From Leptospiraceae bacterium (GTDB lineage: Bacteria > Spirochaetota > Leptospiria > Leptospirales > Leptospiraceae), in NCBI GenBank assembly GCA_016711485.1, contig JADJSX010000023.1:774001-838000 (forward strand): 64,000 bases of DNA. Direction: 5' to 3'. Numbering within the stretch: the stretch's first letter is position 1; the number at the start of each line of letters is the position of its first letter. The position numbers and the translations under genes were made by a program. This document shows, piece after piece, positions 7,734 through 17,027 of this stretch. The notes beneath the pieces were generated by a model, which did not search any database, had not been told where the DNA came from, and worked only from the letters and a program-made list of their open reading frames with translations.

Positions 7734-10343
7734 TTATAAATTTAAGTTAACTAACGGCAAAGTGAAAGTAAACGTACTTCCTTGTCCGAGTTCACTTTCT
7801 ACCCAGATAGTTCCACCTTGTTTTTCGACAAATTCTTTACAAAGAATAAGACCGAGTCCTGTACCTTTTTCATTATTTGTTCCAGTATTACTAAATCGTG
7901 TATCAATGCGAAAAATTTTTTCTAAATTCATCGGATCAATTCCGATTCCTGTGTCTGAAATGGAAACCCAAAGTAAGTTGTTCTCTATACGAGTGGATAC
8001 TCTAATTTTGCCGCTCTTATGCGTAAACTTGATTGCGTTTGTGAGTAAGTTTCGAAGAACTGTATTGAGCAAAAATTCATCCGCATACACAAATTGATTC
8101 TCTGCTTTGTCGTATTCAATAGAAATATTTTTATTAAAAGCATTTGATGTGACAACTGAGATTGCCTGTGAAATTTGAGTTGCAATTGAGAGCCTTCTTG
8201 GATTGTATTGAATATTTCCACTTTGTGTCAAAGCCCACTGCATAAGATTTTCGAGAAGGGTAAATCCTGATTTGGCGGAGGTATGAATTAATTTACTGTA
8301 ATGTAAACATTCTGATACACTAAGTTCATTACTATTTTGTAACTTTATTTCTAGAAGCTCAGCAATACCCAGAATACCTGCAAACGGATTACGGAGATCA
8401 TGTGCTATTATGCTAAAGAATTTAGTTTTTGCCTTATTTAGATTTTCCAATTCTCGCATGTATTTATTTAAAACATCTTCCGCCCATTTGCGCTCTGTGA
8501 TATTTTCACAGACTAAAATAATAATAGGTTCATTTCGTTGGTCGAGCATGAATTGTACTGTTTCCGAAACCCAAATCACTTTTCCATGTTTAGTTATCTT
8601 TCTAAATTCCCACGGAGGAGATTTCGCTGGGTTCTCTAAAAAATCCTGAAATTTTTGAAGCACTTTCCCGTGCTCGTCTGGATGAAATACTTTAAATACA
8701 GGATTTCCGATAATCTCTTCCGGCTCGTATTCAAGTTCCTGAAACGTTATGGGATTTACGTCTAGGATAATTGCATCTTTAGAAAGAGTAAATATCATGA
8801 GGGGATTATTATTGTGCAAGTCTCGGTATTTTCTTTCGCTTTTTTTTAGTTCCAATTCAATTCGCTTTCGCTCGGTAGTATCTGTCCGAATGGCAAAATA
8901 TCTTTCAATTACACCGTTTATATTTTTCATAGGGGCTATGGTTGTTTCAACCCAGTAATAACTTCCATCTTTAGCTTGGTTTCGAATTTCCCCATGCCAG
9001 ACTTTTCCCTTTTTTAAAGTCTTAAACATATTTGTAAAAAATTCTTCGTGGTGATAACCTGAGTTTATTATACGATGATTTTTTCCGAGTAATTCCTCTT
9101 TCGAATATTGACTGATTTTGCAAAACCTTCTATTCACATAGGTAATAGTTCCTGCAAGATCTGTGATTGCTACAATGGCGTGCTCGTCAATTACAAATTG
9201 TCTTTGTGCGATTTCATTGTATATATTTTGTATAGCCTTTTGGGACTTTACCTTATCACTCACTTCTTGTAAGGTAAAAATTAAATTCTGAACTTTTCCG
9301 TTAGAATCCTTCTTCGGAACCAAACTCCAATCCCAGTAAGTAACTCCTCTTTCTGGCTGGTCTGGAAGTTCAAATGGTTTCTCCTTTATAAAAAAAGGCT
9401 CTCCCGTATCTACTACCGTTTGAAATATCTTTTGATTTTCTTCATTTGGGTACAGCGCAAAATGGTTTTTACCTACAAAATAAGATACAGGCAATTTACC
9501 AGTATCCGCATAAGCCTGATTTACATACAAAAAATTAAATTTGGTATCGAGCACTGTCATCATGATTGGAGTATATTCGAACATCGTGGTTAAAATGCTG
9601 CTCTGCTCAAATTGTTTTCTTTCTGTGATATCTGTTCGAATTCCCAAAATATGACTGAGTTTATTTTCTCTATCTCGGACAGGAACTAAAATTGTATCGA
9701 GCCAGTAGATAGTTCCGTTCTTTGATTTGTTACGAATTTCTCCTCGCCAAATTTCATTTTTAGAAAAGCTGGCATATATACTCTGAAAAAATTCAGCGGT
9801 ATGATACTTCGAATTTACAATTCTGTGATCTTGCCCAATGAGTTCTTCAAGATTATAATTACAAATAGCGCAAAATGAATCGTTTGCGTAAGAAATTTTT
9901 CCGAAAGGATCTGTAACTGCAAATATATTGTATTTATTAAAGTTTGAAAAATTTAATTGAGATAGTTTTGAAGTTTCCGACTCAGAGATTTGGTTGGAAA
10001 TGATTACAATTCGGTTTTCTCCGGTTTCATTTTGATAAAAATGAATGACTTGCTCAAAATACAAAAAGTTTCCATCTTTATGTCGAAACCTACAGAGGTT
10101 AGTCGCTCTACTTGTATTTTTCTTGAGATCGAAAATTTCCCGTAAATTTTTTTCTTCTGGATGCGTTAGACATTCTATTTGTTGATCAACTAGTTCCTCT
10201 GGCAAATAACCTAGAGTGGCATAGTGATTTTCACTTACAAAAAGAATCTTGTTTCTCTCAGTTATCTCTAGGATTAATTCTTTCATGTCTTCTTTGTCTT
10301 CCTCTACAGAAATACCATAAGTATACGGCATTGCATTGTTCAA
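7734..10343 (-). CDS. Multi-PAS sensor histidine kinase
   Basis: An 869-residue cytoplasmic kinase with no membrane segments. Five PAS modules can be read in order: about 15-130, 135-250 (NIFAVTDPFGKISYAND), 250-370 (PIMMTVLDTKFNFLYVN), 380-495 (AIVAITDLAGTITYVN) and 500-625 (LMIFTLSKDAIILDVN). PAS2 and PAS4 are close paralogues (both GxxHRIxNSxYHxxEFF, then GEIRN and YYW). The HisKA phospho-acceptor is His648 in SIIAHDLRNPF, followed by the N box NLLTNAIKFTH, G1 DTGIGI and G2 GTGLGLILCKEF, so the catalytic domain looks intact. Start is TTG at 10343 or ATG at 10331; neither has a good ribosome-binding site. No response regulator is adjacent. Confidence 0.93.
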   Translation of the reverse strand: MNNAMPYTYGISVEEDKEDMKELILEITERNKILFVSENHYATLGYLPEELVDQQIECLTHPEEKNLREIFDLKKNTSRATNLCRFRHKDGNFLYFEQVIHFYQNETGENRIVIISNQISESETSKLSQLNFSNFNKYNIFAVTDPFGKISYANDSFCAICNYNLEELIGQDHRIVNSKYHTAEFFQSIYASFSKNEIWRGEIRNKSKNGTIYWLDTILVPVRDRENKLSHILGIRTDITERKQFEQSSILTTMFEYTPIMMTVLDTKFNFLYVNQAYADTGKLPVSYFVGKNHFALYPNEENQKIFQTVVDTGEPFFIKEKPFELPDQPERGVTYWDWSLVPKKDSNGKVQNLIFTLQEVSDKVKSQKAIQNIYNEIAQRQFVIDEHAIVAITDLAGTITYVNRRFCKISQYSKEELLGKNHRIINSGYHHEEFFTNMFKTLKKGKVWHGEIRNQAKDGSYYWVETTIAPMKNINGVIERYFAIRTDTTERKRIELELKKSERKYRDLHNNNPLMIFTLSKDAIILDVNPITFQELEYEPEEIIGNPVFKVFHPDEHGKVLQKFQDFLENPAKSPPWEFRKITKHGKVIWVSETVQFMLDQRNEPIIILVCENITERKWAEDVLNKYMRELENLNKAKTKFFSIIAHDLRNPFAGILGIAELLEIKLQNSNELSVSECLHYSKLIHTSAKSGFTLLENLMQWALTQSGNIQYNPRRLSIATQISQAISVVTSNAFNKNISIEYDKAENQFVYADEFLLNTVLRNLLTNAIKFTHKSGKIRVSTRIENNLLWVSISDTGIGIDPMNLEKIFRIDTRFSNTGTNNEKGTGLGLILCKEFVEKQGGTIWVESELGQGSTFTFTLPLVNLNL

Positions 10344-10668
10344 TACACTAAAATTAGTGTCTCATTGTCAATTGTTTTTGAGTAAAAAAGTTATTCTGAG
10401 TGACTTTTTTAAGTATTTTTGCGATACCTGTATCTACTCTACATCAGTTCGCATCGTTAAGTCAGAGGGTTTCCTTTTGTTTATCGGAGATAATCAGCGT
10501 TCATCCATGGTAGACTTTTTCCGTTACATACCTAATACTAAAGAATAACAATTCTTACTTAAGTGTAGCTTGTGGGAAATCAATTTTATTTACAAAAACA
10601 CCATAATAAGTGTGGATTTTTTTTAAAAAAAGTGAAGTATTGAACGTTGAGAGAAGGCAGTAAAATAA
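10344..10668. other. 325-bp divergent gap between the kinase and the XRE gene
   Basis: The gap must hold promoters for the minus-strand kinase and the plus-strand regulator. An imperfect inverted repeat (AAAAAGTTATTCTGAGTGAC then TTTTTT) lies at about 10384-10412. A 70-codon plus-strand frame at 10336-10548 has no ribosome-binding site and no family resemblance, and I regard it as chance. Confidence 0.4.
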
Positions 10669-10878
10669 ATGACATCCGAGAATATAGGGCAACGAATCAA
10701 AAGAATTCGAATTGAGAAAGGATTTACGCAAGAAGGCTTAGAAGAAGGAGACGATGGGATTTCTTACAGAACTATACAGAATATAGAATCAGGTAAATCA
10801 AGCCCCACTTTGAATACTTTGTATAGGATTGCAAAAAAACTAAACGTCACTGTGACCGAGCTTCTAGGGGAAAAGTAA
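10669..10878 (+). CDS. Small XRE/Cro-C1 family DNA-binding regulator
   Basis: The 69-residue protein is a single helix-turn-helix domain: IGQRIKRIRIEKGFTQEGL (helices 1-2), SYRTIQNIESGKSSPTLNTL (recognition helix and following turn), then IAKKLNVTVTELLGEK. It resembles minimal Cro/C1 repressors that bind short palindromes as dimers. It has no sensory or toxin-partner domain and no obvious toxin gene beside it. The start ATG follows GAGAAGG at about 12 nt. It stands alone; the converging nitroreductase ends 2 bases after it, so shared regulation is not implied. Confidence 0.9.
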   Translation: MTSENIGQRIKRIRIEKGFTQEGLEEGDDGISYRTIQNIESGKSSPTLNTLYRIAKKLNVTVTELLGEK

Positions 10879-10880
10879 TC

Positions 10881-11666
10881 TTATCCTCCATTTTTTTTGC
10901 CACCGTAGAAATTCCAACTAACTAAATCTTCAAAACTTCTTCTTTCGTCAGACACCCAGTCTATTGTATTTCGCTTACCGTCTTGGTTAATGTAACCTAG
11001 GCGGTAAACAGCCATTAGCTCATGTGTATCCGGAACTTTGAGTATTTTTAAAATTTTATTCCAGTTTTCAGGAATTTCCATAGGAGTAGATACAAACTGC
11101 AAACCAATTCCGAGAGAAGTTGCTGTTAGCCAAATATTTTGTAGGGCAGCACCCATGGAAATTAATGAATAAATTCCAGACTTTTCTCCAGGTTGGTATT
11201 CCTCTTTCCTAAGCATGAATCCAAGAAGTAAAGGTGAATCGGATACAATTTTTTTTGCATCTTTTCCGAGTATTTTAGGAACTCGTAGGAAGTTTAAAAA
11301 TTTCACTCCATCCGCACCGAATATCTTTGAGATAAAGGGGCGAAGTATTCTTGGGATTTTGTCTATGTAGATCCCGGATTTTTTTTCCTCAATTTCTGTT
11401 TTTGAAAATCGAAAGTATTGGAGATAACGTTTAAAAAAATCACCCTTTGCTATAAGTTCTTGCATTGACTCTCCCGCAATCTCTCCGATTTCTTTACGAA
11501 CACCTTTATCAGTCACCAAAATAAAATCCCAAGGTTGACTATTAAAATGAGACGGAGCACGGTTCGCAGCAAATATAATTTCTTTGATATGTTCTTCTAG
11601 TAAAGGTTCGTCCTTAAATGCCTTGTTAGTCGTTTTTCTTCTAAGTATACTTTCTCTCAATTCCAT
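10881..11666 (-). CDS. Nitroreductase family oxidoreductase
   Basis: A 261-residue FMN-dependent NAD(P)H oxidoreductase of the nitroreductase fold. The N-terminal FMN-phosphate motif RRKTTNKAFKDEPL, the segment ANRAPSHFNSQPWDFI and the later LGIGLQFVSTPMEIPENW are all typical. Compared with the about 190-220 residue family norm there is an extra stretch around residues 85-130 (RYLQYFRFSKTEIEE to FLNFLRVPK), perhaps a lid. The substrate cannot be read from the sequence; quinones, nitro compounds or flavin are possible. ATG at 11666 is the first good start, with a weak AAGAAAGA upstream. It diverges from lpxA. Confidence 0.9.
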   Translation of the reverse strand: MELRESILRRKTTNKAFKDEPLLEEHIKEIIFAANRAPSHFNSQPWDFILVTDKGVRKEIGEIAGESMQELIAKGDFFKRYLQYFRFSKTEIEEKKSGIYIDKIPRILRPFISKIFGADGVKFLNFLRVPKILGKDAKKIVSDSPLLLGFMLRKEEYQPGEKSGIYSLISMGAALQNIWLTATSLGIGLQFVSTPMEIPENWNKILKILKVPDTHELMAVYRLGYINQDGKRNTIDWVSDERRSFEDLVSWNFYGGKKNGG

Positions 11667-11757
11667 GATTTAGTCTTTCTTGCGAAAACCTTCCAAGTCA
11701 ATGAATAAAACATTAAATTTACTTGAAGAATTTCTATCTATTTTAAAATCTACTTCT

Positions 11758-12543
11758 ATGAAAATACACCCAACAGCCATTATTGACCCCAAAGCAGAGT
11801 TGCATGAGTCCGTAGAAGTCGGACCTTATTCTATTATCGAAGGCGATGTCCAAATCGGAGAAGGAACTTGGATCGAAAGTTGTGTCCGAATTTATTCAGG
11901 AACACGCATTGGAAAATTTAACAAATTTCATCATACCGCAATTATCGGTGGTCCTCCGCAAGATCTCGGTTTCAAACTCGAAACCAAAACCTACACAATC
12001 ATAGGCGACAATAATACATTCCGAGAAGGAATTATTGTTCACCGCGCAACTAAAGAGGGCGGAGCTACAAAGTTTGGCGATCGAAATTACCTAATGGGGC
12101 AAACACACGTAGCCCACGACTGTGTGATGGGAAATGACAATATTATTGTTTTAAATGGTCAACTCGCCGGTCACTGCCATGTTGGAAATAAAGTTTTTAT
12201 TTCTGGACTAGTTGGAGTTCATCAATTCTGCAATGTTGGCGATTACTCTATGTTAGCCGGATGTTCAAAAATAGTAAAAGATGTTCCACCTTATGTAACA
12301 ATCGACGGAAATCCTGCAACTGTAATTGGACTAAATTCTGTTGGTCTAAAAAGAGGCGGCTTTAATGCAGAGGCTCGAGAGAAAATTAAACATGCCTATA
12401 AAGTTCTATATCATTCCAAAATGAACACTCGAAATGCGTTAGCTGCACTAAAAGCTGAAAATGATCCAAGTCCAGAAGTGCAAAATATCATTCAATTCTT
12501 TGAAGCTAGTGATCGCGGGGTCACTGACCATAGAGAAATATGA
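11758..12543 (+). CDS. lpxA: Acyl-ACP--UDP-(2,3-diamino)GlcNAc O/N-acyltransferase, first step of lipid A synthesis
   Basis: LpxA transfers a 3-hydroxyacyl chain from ACP to UDP-GlcNAc or, in Leptospira, to the UDP-GlcNAc3N analogue. The 261-residue product begins MKIHPTAIIDPKAELHESVEVGPYS, the standard left-handed beta-helix start, so ATG 11758 is chosen over the upstream in-frame ATG at 11701 and the frame opening at 11680. Hexapeptide repeats run to about residue 190. GDNNTFREGIIVHRAT and THVAHDC (catalytic base His120) are LpxA-specific, and the helical C-terminal domain follows (AREKIKHAYKVLY). The stop overlaps the galE start in ATGA, so the two are translationally coupled. Neighbouring lpxD/lpxB are not in the window. 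Confidence 0.95.
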   Translation: MKIHPTAIIDPKAELHESVEVGPYSIIEGDVQIGEGTWIESCVRIYSGTRIGKFNKFHHTAIIGGPPQDLGFKLETKTYTIIGDNNTFREGIIVHRATKEGGATKFGDRNYLMGQTHVAHDCVMGNDNIIVLNGQLAGHCHVGNKVFISGLVGVHQFCNVGDYSMLAGCSKIVKDVPPYVTIDGNPATVIGLNSVGLKRGGFNAEAREKIKHAYKVLYHSKMNTRNALAALKAENDPSPEVQNIIQFFEASDRGVTDHREI

Positions 12544-13511
12544 GATTAGTCGTCACCGGGGGAGCCGGTTATATTGGAAGTCATATTGTATGTGAGCTAA
12601 ATGCTCGCACCGAACATGAAGTGGTAGTTGTAGACACAATGGAAAAAGGTTCAGAAGTAAATCTATTTCCTAAAAATGAATTCATTCAGGGAGATATTGC
12701 AGACAATACTATTTTAAAGAAAATATTTTCTAAAAAAGTAGACGCAGTATTTCATTTTGCCGCTTGGAAGGGAGCGGGTGAGTCTATGATACTCCCGGAA
12801 AAGTATTCGATTAATAACTTAAATGGTACAATGAAACTTCTCACTGCCATGTCAGAAAATAATTGTAAAAATATTATATTTTCTTCGTCTGCAGCTGTTT
12901 ATGGCGCTCCCGTTTATCTTCCGATTGATGAGAATCATCCCTTAAACCAAGAGAACTACTACGGATACACCAAATATGCCATTGAAGAAAATCTAAAATG
13001 GTATGATAAACTAAAAGGAATTAAATTTGCCGCACTTCGTTATTTTAATGCCGCTGGTTATGATACAAAAGGACGAGTTAGAGGATTAGAAAAAACTCCT
13101 GCAAACCTTTTACCTATTATCATGGAAGCAGCTTGTGGAATGCGAAATGGATTTGAAATTTTTGGAGAAGACTACGATACTCCAGATGGAACTTGTATCA
13201 GGGATTATATCCATGTGAGTGACTTAGCGTTAGCTCATTTATTGAGTCTGGATTATATAGTGAAAAACGAAAGGTCAATCACGATTAACCTCGGTTCGGA
13301 AAATGGATACTCTGTTAAGGAAATTACTTCTATGGCGGAGTCTGTTGTCGGAAAATCAATCCCGCATAAAGTTGGACCACGCCGTCCAGGAGATCCAGCC
13401 AAATTACTCGCATCGTCTGCTAAGGCGCGCGAGTTACTCAACTGGAAACCTGTCTTCAGTGATTCAAAAACCTTAATCGAATCAATGTGGAATGTATATC
13501 CTAAGGGCTAA
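12540..13511 (+). CDS. galE: UDP-glucose 4-epimerase (GalE-type)
   Basis: An extended short-chain dehydrogenase that interconverts UDP-glucose and UDP-galactose, supplying sugar nucleotides for LPS. The NAD-binding motif GGAGYIGSH is at residues 7-15. The catalytic Tyr141-xxx-Lys145 lies in YYGYTKYAIEE, preceded by the active-site FSSSAAVYG. ALRYFNAAGYDTKGRVRG and the late RRPGDPAKLLASS are typical GalE substrate motifs. Length (323) is normal. Coupling to lpxA by a 4-base overlap fits a role in envelope polysaccharide supply; activity on UDP-GlcNAc cannot be excluded. Confidence 0.93.
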   Translation: MRLVVTGGAGYIGSHIVCELNARTEHEVVVVDTMEKGSEVNLFPKNEFIQGDIADNTILKKIFSKKVDAVFHFAAWKGAGESMILPEKYSINNLNGTMKLLTAMSENNCKNIIFSSSAAVYGAPVYLPIDENHPLNQENYYGYTKYAIEENLKWYDKLKGIKFAALRYFNAAGYDTKGRVRGLEKTPANLLPIIMEAACGMRNGFEIFGEDYDTPDGTCIRDYIHVSDLALAHLLSLDYIVKNERSITINLGSENGYSVKEITSMAESVVGKSIPHKVGPRRPGDPAKLLASSAKARELLNWKPVFSDSKTLIESMWNVYPKG

Positions 13512-13521
13512 TGGATTAACC

Positions 13522-15333
13522 CTAGGTTTTATCCTCTTCTCTGTAAGCGTCTAATTCTTCTTTTGCTGCCGTATCAAGAATCGGATCAGACTCAGATTCG
13601 CTAGGGGTTGTAGTTGTCCCACCATGTCCAATATCTACTACTTCGAGGTAGATGTTGGATACTACTGGTGATCCAGACGGAGGTAGTAGGGTAATAGAAA
13701 TTCGGTTTCCAATTTCCAGATTATTTATCTTAGGAAATATAAAAGATAACTCAGCAGGTGTTTTGCATTCTGTAGTAATTGGAGTTGAATAACCTTCTAA
13801 AAGGACTTTTGTATCTTTAACAAATCCAGAACCTAAAATAGATATTGGAGTGTCGTATTGGTTGATCTCAATATTTGATGGAGCTATAGCATTAATAGAA
13901 GTTTCTTTTCCTATAGCTTTATTTCCCAAATATCCAGTCTGGCTAACACCCATAAGCCCAAGCAGTGTTGGTGGTATATCTGGGAGTCCTTCTAATGGGT
14001 TCCCAAGTGCAAGGTTATAGATGTAAGCGGCAATGGATACCAATGTAAAACCAAATAATTGTAATCTGGAAAGGTCAACACTACCTGCTTCACAAAATAA
14101 ATTACTTAGTTGTGGAGGTTTCGCTTTCACTTCATTTTTGGGTTTTTTCGCACCAAGACCGTTTGCTGCCAGTAATCCTCCGTAACTAATTGACATTAGA
14201 ACAACTAACGTTGGATTAAAATCTGGAATTTTTCCATTTCTTAGAAGTAATCCTTGGCTGATAATTACATACGCATAACTTCCAATAGCCGCTATTGTCC
14301 AAACAAATGCTTGGAACTTTGATAAACTGTAAGTATTAGTTACACGATCAGTAAGTATAAGCTCAAAGAAAATTACGATTGAAGGACGTTTTATGCCACT
14401 TTTTGCTTTTTCTTCTTTTTCTTGTTCCTTTTTTATTAATTTCCTGAGAATCCAATAAAGGGAAATTAAAAATAATATAGTGAGGATTAGTCCTAGAATT
14501 CCTGAATATATTTTCCATTCAGTAGGGAGAAGTGTAAGACTAACAAAATTGGATGGTCTCCCTGAAACAAACATTCTTAGTTTTAAAGATTTACGAAAGG
14601 AAACTCCGTTCATTAGATCTTTTTTTAAAGGAATATTAAACTTTAATTCTTGTGTTTCATTTACAACTTGGGAAAGGTAAAAAGGTCTTTTCTCATCAAC
14701 TTCCACGAATATAATGTCATCTTTTTCATCCTTTTTACTTTCGTAGAATATAATAGATATTTTATCGATGTCTGTACCGAAATTATTTCCTTTGAACGTA
14801 ATCGTATCGCCTCTCGTTCCACCCTCAGGAGTAATAATCTCGATAAATGGTTGTTTGCCTGGTAAGTCATTCAGTAATGGGACAGTAAAAGGAAGAGACG
14901 CTTCCAAAATTTCAGTTGTATTTTGAAAATAGGAATAGAGGGCTATTATTTTTTTGCCAGAACTTATTTTATAATAAGCTGAGATTTGAAAGTTAACAAC
15001 ATTTGGATTGTCGCTGTCTAATATTGCCGAATCTTTGATAATGTCCGTCCGAATGTCTCCTACTTGCAACCTAAGTTTTTTGTCTTTCTTCCCATTGAGT
15101 TCATCTATGATTTCTTGAGGGTTGTCGCTCAAAATAGAAACCCAATATGTGTCTGTCGACAAGTCTTTGAAACTAAAATATTCGAGACTATATCTGGATT
15201 TTGAAATCTTTTCTCCGACAACTTCTGTGTTAACTTGAGGTGGAGGAGTCGTCACTGTATTTGTTGGTAAGGATTCTTCTTGTGTGAAAAGCAAAGTTGG
15301 AATAAACAATAATAAAAAAAATTTATTTAGCAA
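13522..15333 (-). CDS. Exported IPT/TIG-domain multi-pass membrane protein, last gene of the Rnf-like operon
   Basis: I know no function for this architecture. A TTG at 15333 is the likely start: AGGGAG precedes it by about 7 nt and it opens directly on a signal peptide (LNKFFLLLFIPTLLFTQ); the frame itself extends to 15399 and overlaps the previous stop. A long extracytoplasmic part includes an IPT/TIG Ig-like domain (FIEIITPEGGTRGDTITFKG), then a membrane helix (GILGLILTILFLISLYWIL), a Lys/Glu-rich cytoplasmic linker, four further hydrophobic helices in two similar pairs (FQAFVWTIAAIGSYAYVIIS; LQLFGFTLVSIAAYIYNLAL, each followed by a PTLxxLMxxSxxG helix), and a second IPT-like domain (PSNIEINQYDTPISILGSGF). 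The tail is very acidic. Confidence 0.8.
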   Translation of the reverse strand: MLNKFFLLLFIPTLLFTQEESLPTNTVTTPPPQVNTEVVGEKISKSRYSLEYFSFKDLSTDTYWVSILSDNPQEIIDELNGKKDKKLRLQVGDIRTDIIKDSAILDSDNPNVVNFQISAYYKISSGKKIIALYSYFQNTTEILEASLPFTVPLLNDLPGKQPFIEIITPEGGTRGDTITFKGNNFGTDIDKISIIFYESKKDEKDDIIFVEVDEKRPFYLSQVVNETQELKFNIPLKKDLMNGVSFRKSLKLRMFVSGRPSNFVSLTLLPTEWKIYSGILGLILTILFLISLYWILRKLIKKEQEKEEKAKSGIKRPSIVIFFELILTDRVTNTYSLSKFQAFVWTIAAIGSYAYVIISQGLLLRNGKIPDFNPTLVVLMSISYGGLLAANGLGAKKPKNEVKAKPPQLSNLFCEAGSVDLSRLQLFGFTLVSIAAYIYNLALGNPLEGLPDIPPTLLGLMGVSQTGYLGNKAIGKETSINAIAPSNIEINQYDTPISILGSGFVKDTKVLLEGYSTPITTECKTPAELSFIFPKINNLEIGNRISITLLPPSGSPVVSNIYLEVVDIGHGGTTTTPSESESDPILDTAAKEELDAYREEDKT

Positions 15334-15395
15334 AATTAATCTCCCTTCTAATTTGGAACAGGTTTTAACATTTAAAATATCGGAAAAAATGTAAA

Positions 15396-17027
15396 TCAAA
15401 ATCTAAAATTAAACTTTATGTACGACTCAATTGTAGGTGTGCCGACTGTAATATTTGTCGTAGTAGGAATTATTGGAGTAAAAGCAAATTCAAATGCATC
15501 ATTATCTACTCCTAAATAATAGAATACGCCTGATAAAACTAACATTGATATGGCACTATATCCACTTATATCTCGATACATTCTAAACTCATTAGAGATT
15601 CTTTCATTTCGTCTCACCAGTATATTTTGGTAATTATAAAAGACTAAAAAGTTATTTATTGAAGATGCATCAGAACCTGTAAAATAATTTTGATAAGTAG
15701 AAAATAAAAGTATATCTGATACAACTTCCCCTTGCCAAGGATTATCTCCTCGAATTGAATCTTTATGTACATTTACACGATAGTTCCAATATTGATAATT
15801 AGCATAAAAAATAATAACTGAAAACAACGAATACTCTGCAAAATCTAAATAAGTGTAATCTAAAAAAACCTTTAAACGATTTTTGTAATACTCTTCCGTA
15901 TTTCCTTGTTTTAGTTTAGCATTTACAGTGTAAGGTTTGCCTGATTCAATTTCTATTCCTGCATAATAATCTATAAATTCTTCCTTTTCAATTCTAATTC
16001 GATTTTGTCCTAAAGGTACGACTATATCTTTTAAAGGAGTTTCTCCTAAGTAGGTAATTCCTAAGTAAACGCTAGCACCTTCTGGATTCGACGTTACGGA
16101 AATTAAACCTTTTTTCTCAATTTTTTTAAGATCAAATTCATATTTTGATACTGTATCTTTTTTTAAGTTAAGGACTTTGTTAATTTTTTCAAAACCTTCT
16201 TTTGTTATGGAAATTGAATGTCGTCCAGAGGCTACGTCAGCTTTTTCTAGAGGAGTTTTTCCTGCGTAATGTCCATCTATAAATACTAACGCATCTTTTT
16301 CTTCTCCAGTTTCCACTTGAATGGTTGCCATTTCTTTATTGAAAAGTAATTTTTTAATTTTCATTCCAAACGAACTCATTTCTTGGTAGGATCGTTTGAG
16401 TGAAGTTGTTTCGGAAGTTTTTTCTACTACTCCATTTTTTCTATAAGTAAATTCTACATTAATATTTAGAGTGTCATCACCGGTTTGTTTATAGTCGCCT
16501 GTGATGATATAAAAACATTTATTTTTTCTTCCAATTTCCAAATTAGATTCTAATAACGGTGCCGTTTCCATTTGCACTAATTCTACGTCTAACTTTATAT
16601 ATCTTGGATCCTGCTCTGGCAAAGATTCCTTTTCCCCTGCGTTCAATGAGTCTAACGTTTTTCTATTTACAACTTGTTTTTTATTTTTAGGAGCCTTATT
16701 CGCATTATTTGGATTACCAAATTCATGATACACTACATTCTCCATAACTTGTGTATCGTATACAAACTTAAACCCGTTTAAATTTGAAATAATGACAGAA
16801 GGTATTCCATTTGATAGGTATTGTATTTTTTCGTTTTCTGCTGTATTTCGAAATGGAAACAAACAAAGTTTCCTTGCCTTTTCGTATTCGATTTTTTCTG
16901 GTAAGTATTGATCTAAGAATTGAAAATAGTCGTCATTTGCAAATAAAGAAATAGACAATAAAAAAAATAAAAATAGAATTCTGAAAATGTTGGGTGTAAA
17001 TTTGTGTTCATTAGTGGTCATAATCAT
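15396..17027 (-). CDS. Exported PEGA-domain protein
   Basis: The 543-residue protein has a signal peptide (IFRILFLFFLLSISLFAND) and a region resembling a TolB-N/FlgO-type fold that addresses a lipoprotein or envelope partner (KARKLCLFPFRN...IQYLSNGIPSVIISNL). Two PEGA domains follow at about 235-310 (ALVFIDGHYAGKTPLEKADV) and 315-390 (ASVYLGITYLGETPLKDIVV). The C-terminal 150 residues are aromatic, with two or three hydrophobic stretches, ending YIKFNFRF, a C-terminus like that of outer-membrane beta-barrels. PEGA domains bind or scaffold envelope ligands in other systems. It starts at ATG 17027 inside TAATG of the upstream permease stop and overlaps the next gene by 4 bases, so it is firmly in the operon. 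Confidence 0.85.
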   Translation of the reverse strand: MIMTTNEHKFTPNIFRILFLFFLLSISLFANDDYFQFLDQYLPEKIEYEKARKLCLFPFRNTAENEKIQYLSNGIPSVIISNLNGFKFVYDTQVMENVVYHEFGNPNNANKAPKNKKQVVNRKTLDSLNAGEKESLPEQDPRYIKLDVELVQMETAPLLESNLEIGRKNKCFYIITGDYKQTGDDTLNINVEFTYRKNGVVEKTSETTSLKRSYQEMSSFGMKIKKLLFNKEMATIQVETGEEKDALVFIDGHYAGKTPLEKADVASGRHSISITKEGFEKINKVLNLKKDTVSKYEFDLKKIEKKGLISVTSNPEGASVYLGITYLGETPLKDIVVPLGQNRIRIEKEEFIDYYAGIEIESGKPYTVNAKLKQGNTEEYYKNRLKVFLDYTYLDFAEYSLFSVIIFYANYQYWNYRVNVHKDSIRGDNPWQGEVVSDILLFSTYQNYFTGSDASSINNFLVFYNYQNILVRRNERISNEFRMYRDISGYSAISMLVLSGVFYYLGVDNDAFEFAFTPIIPTTTNITVGTPTIESYIKFNFRF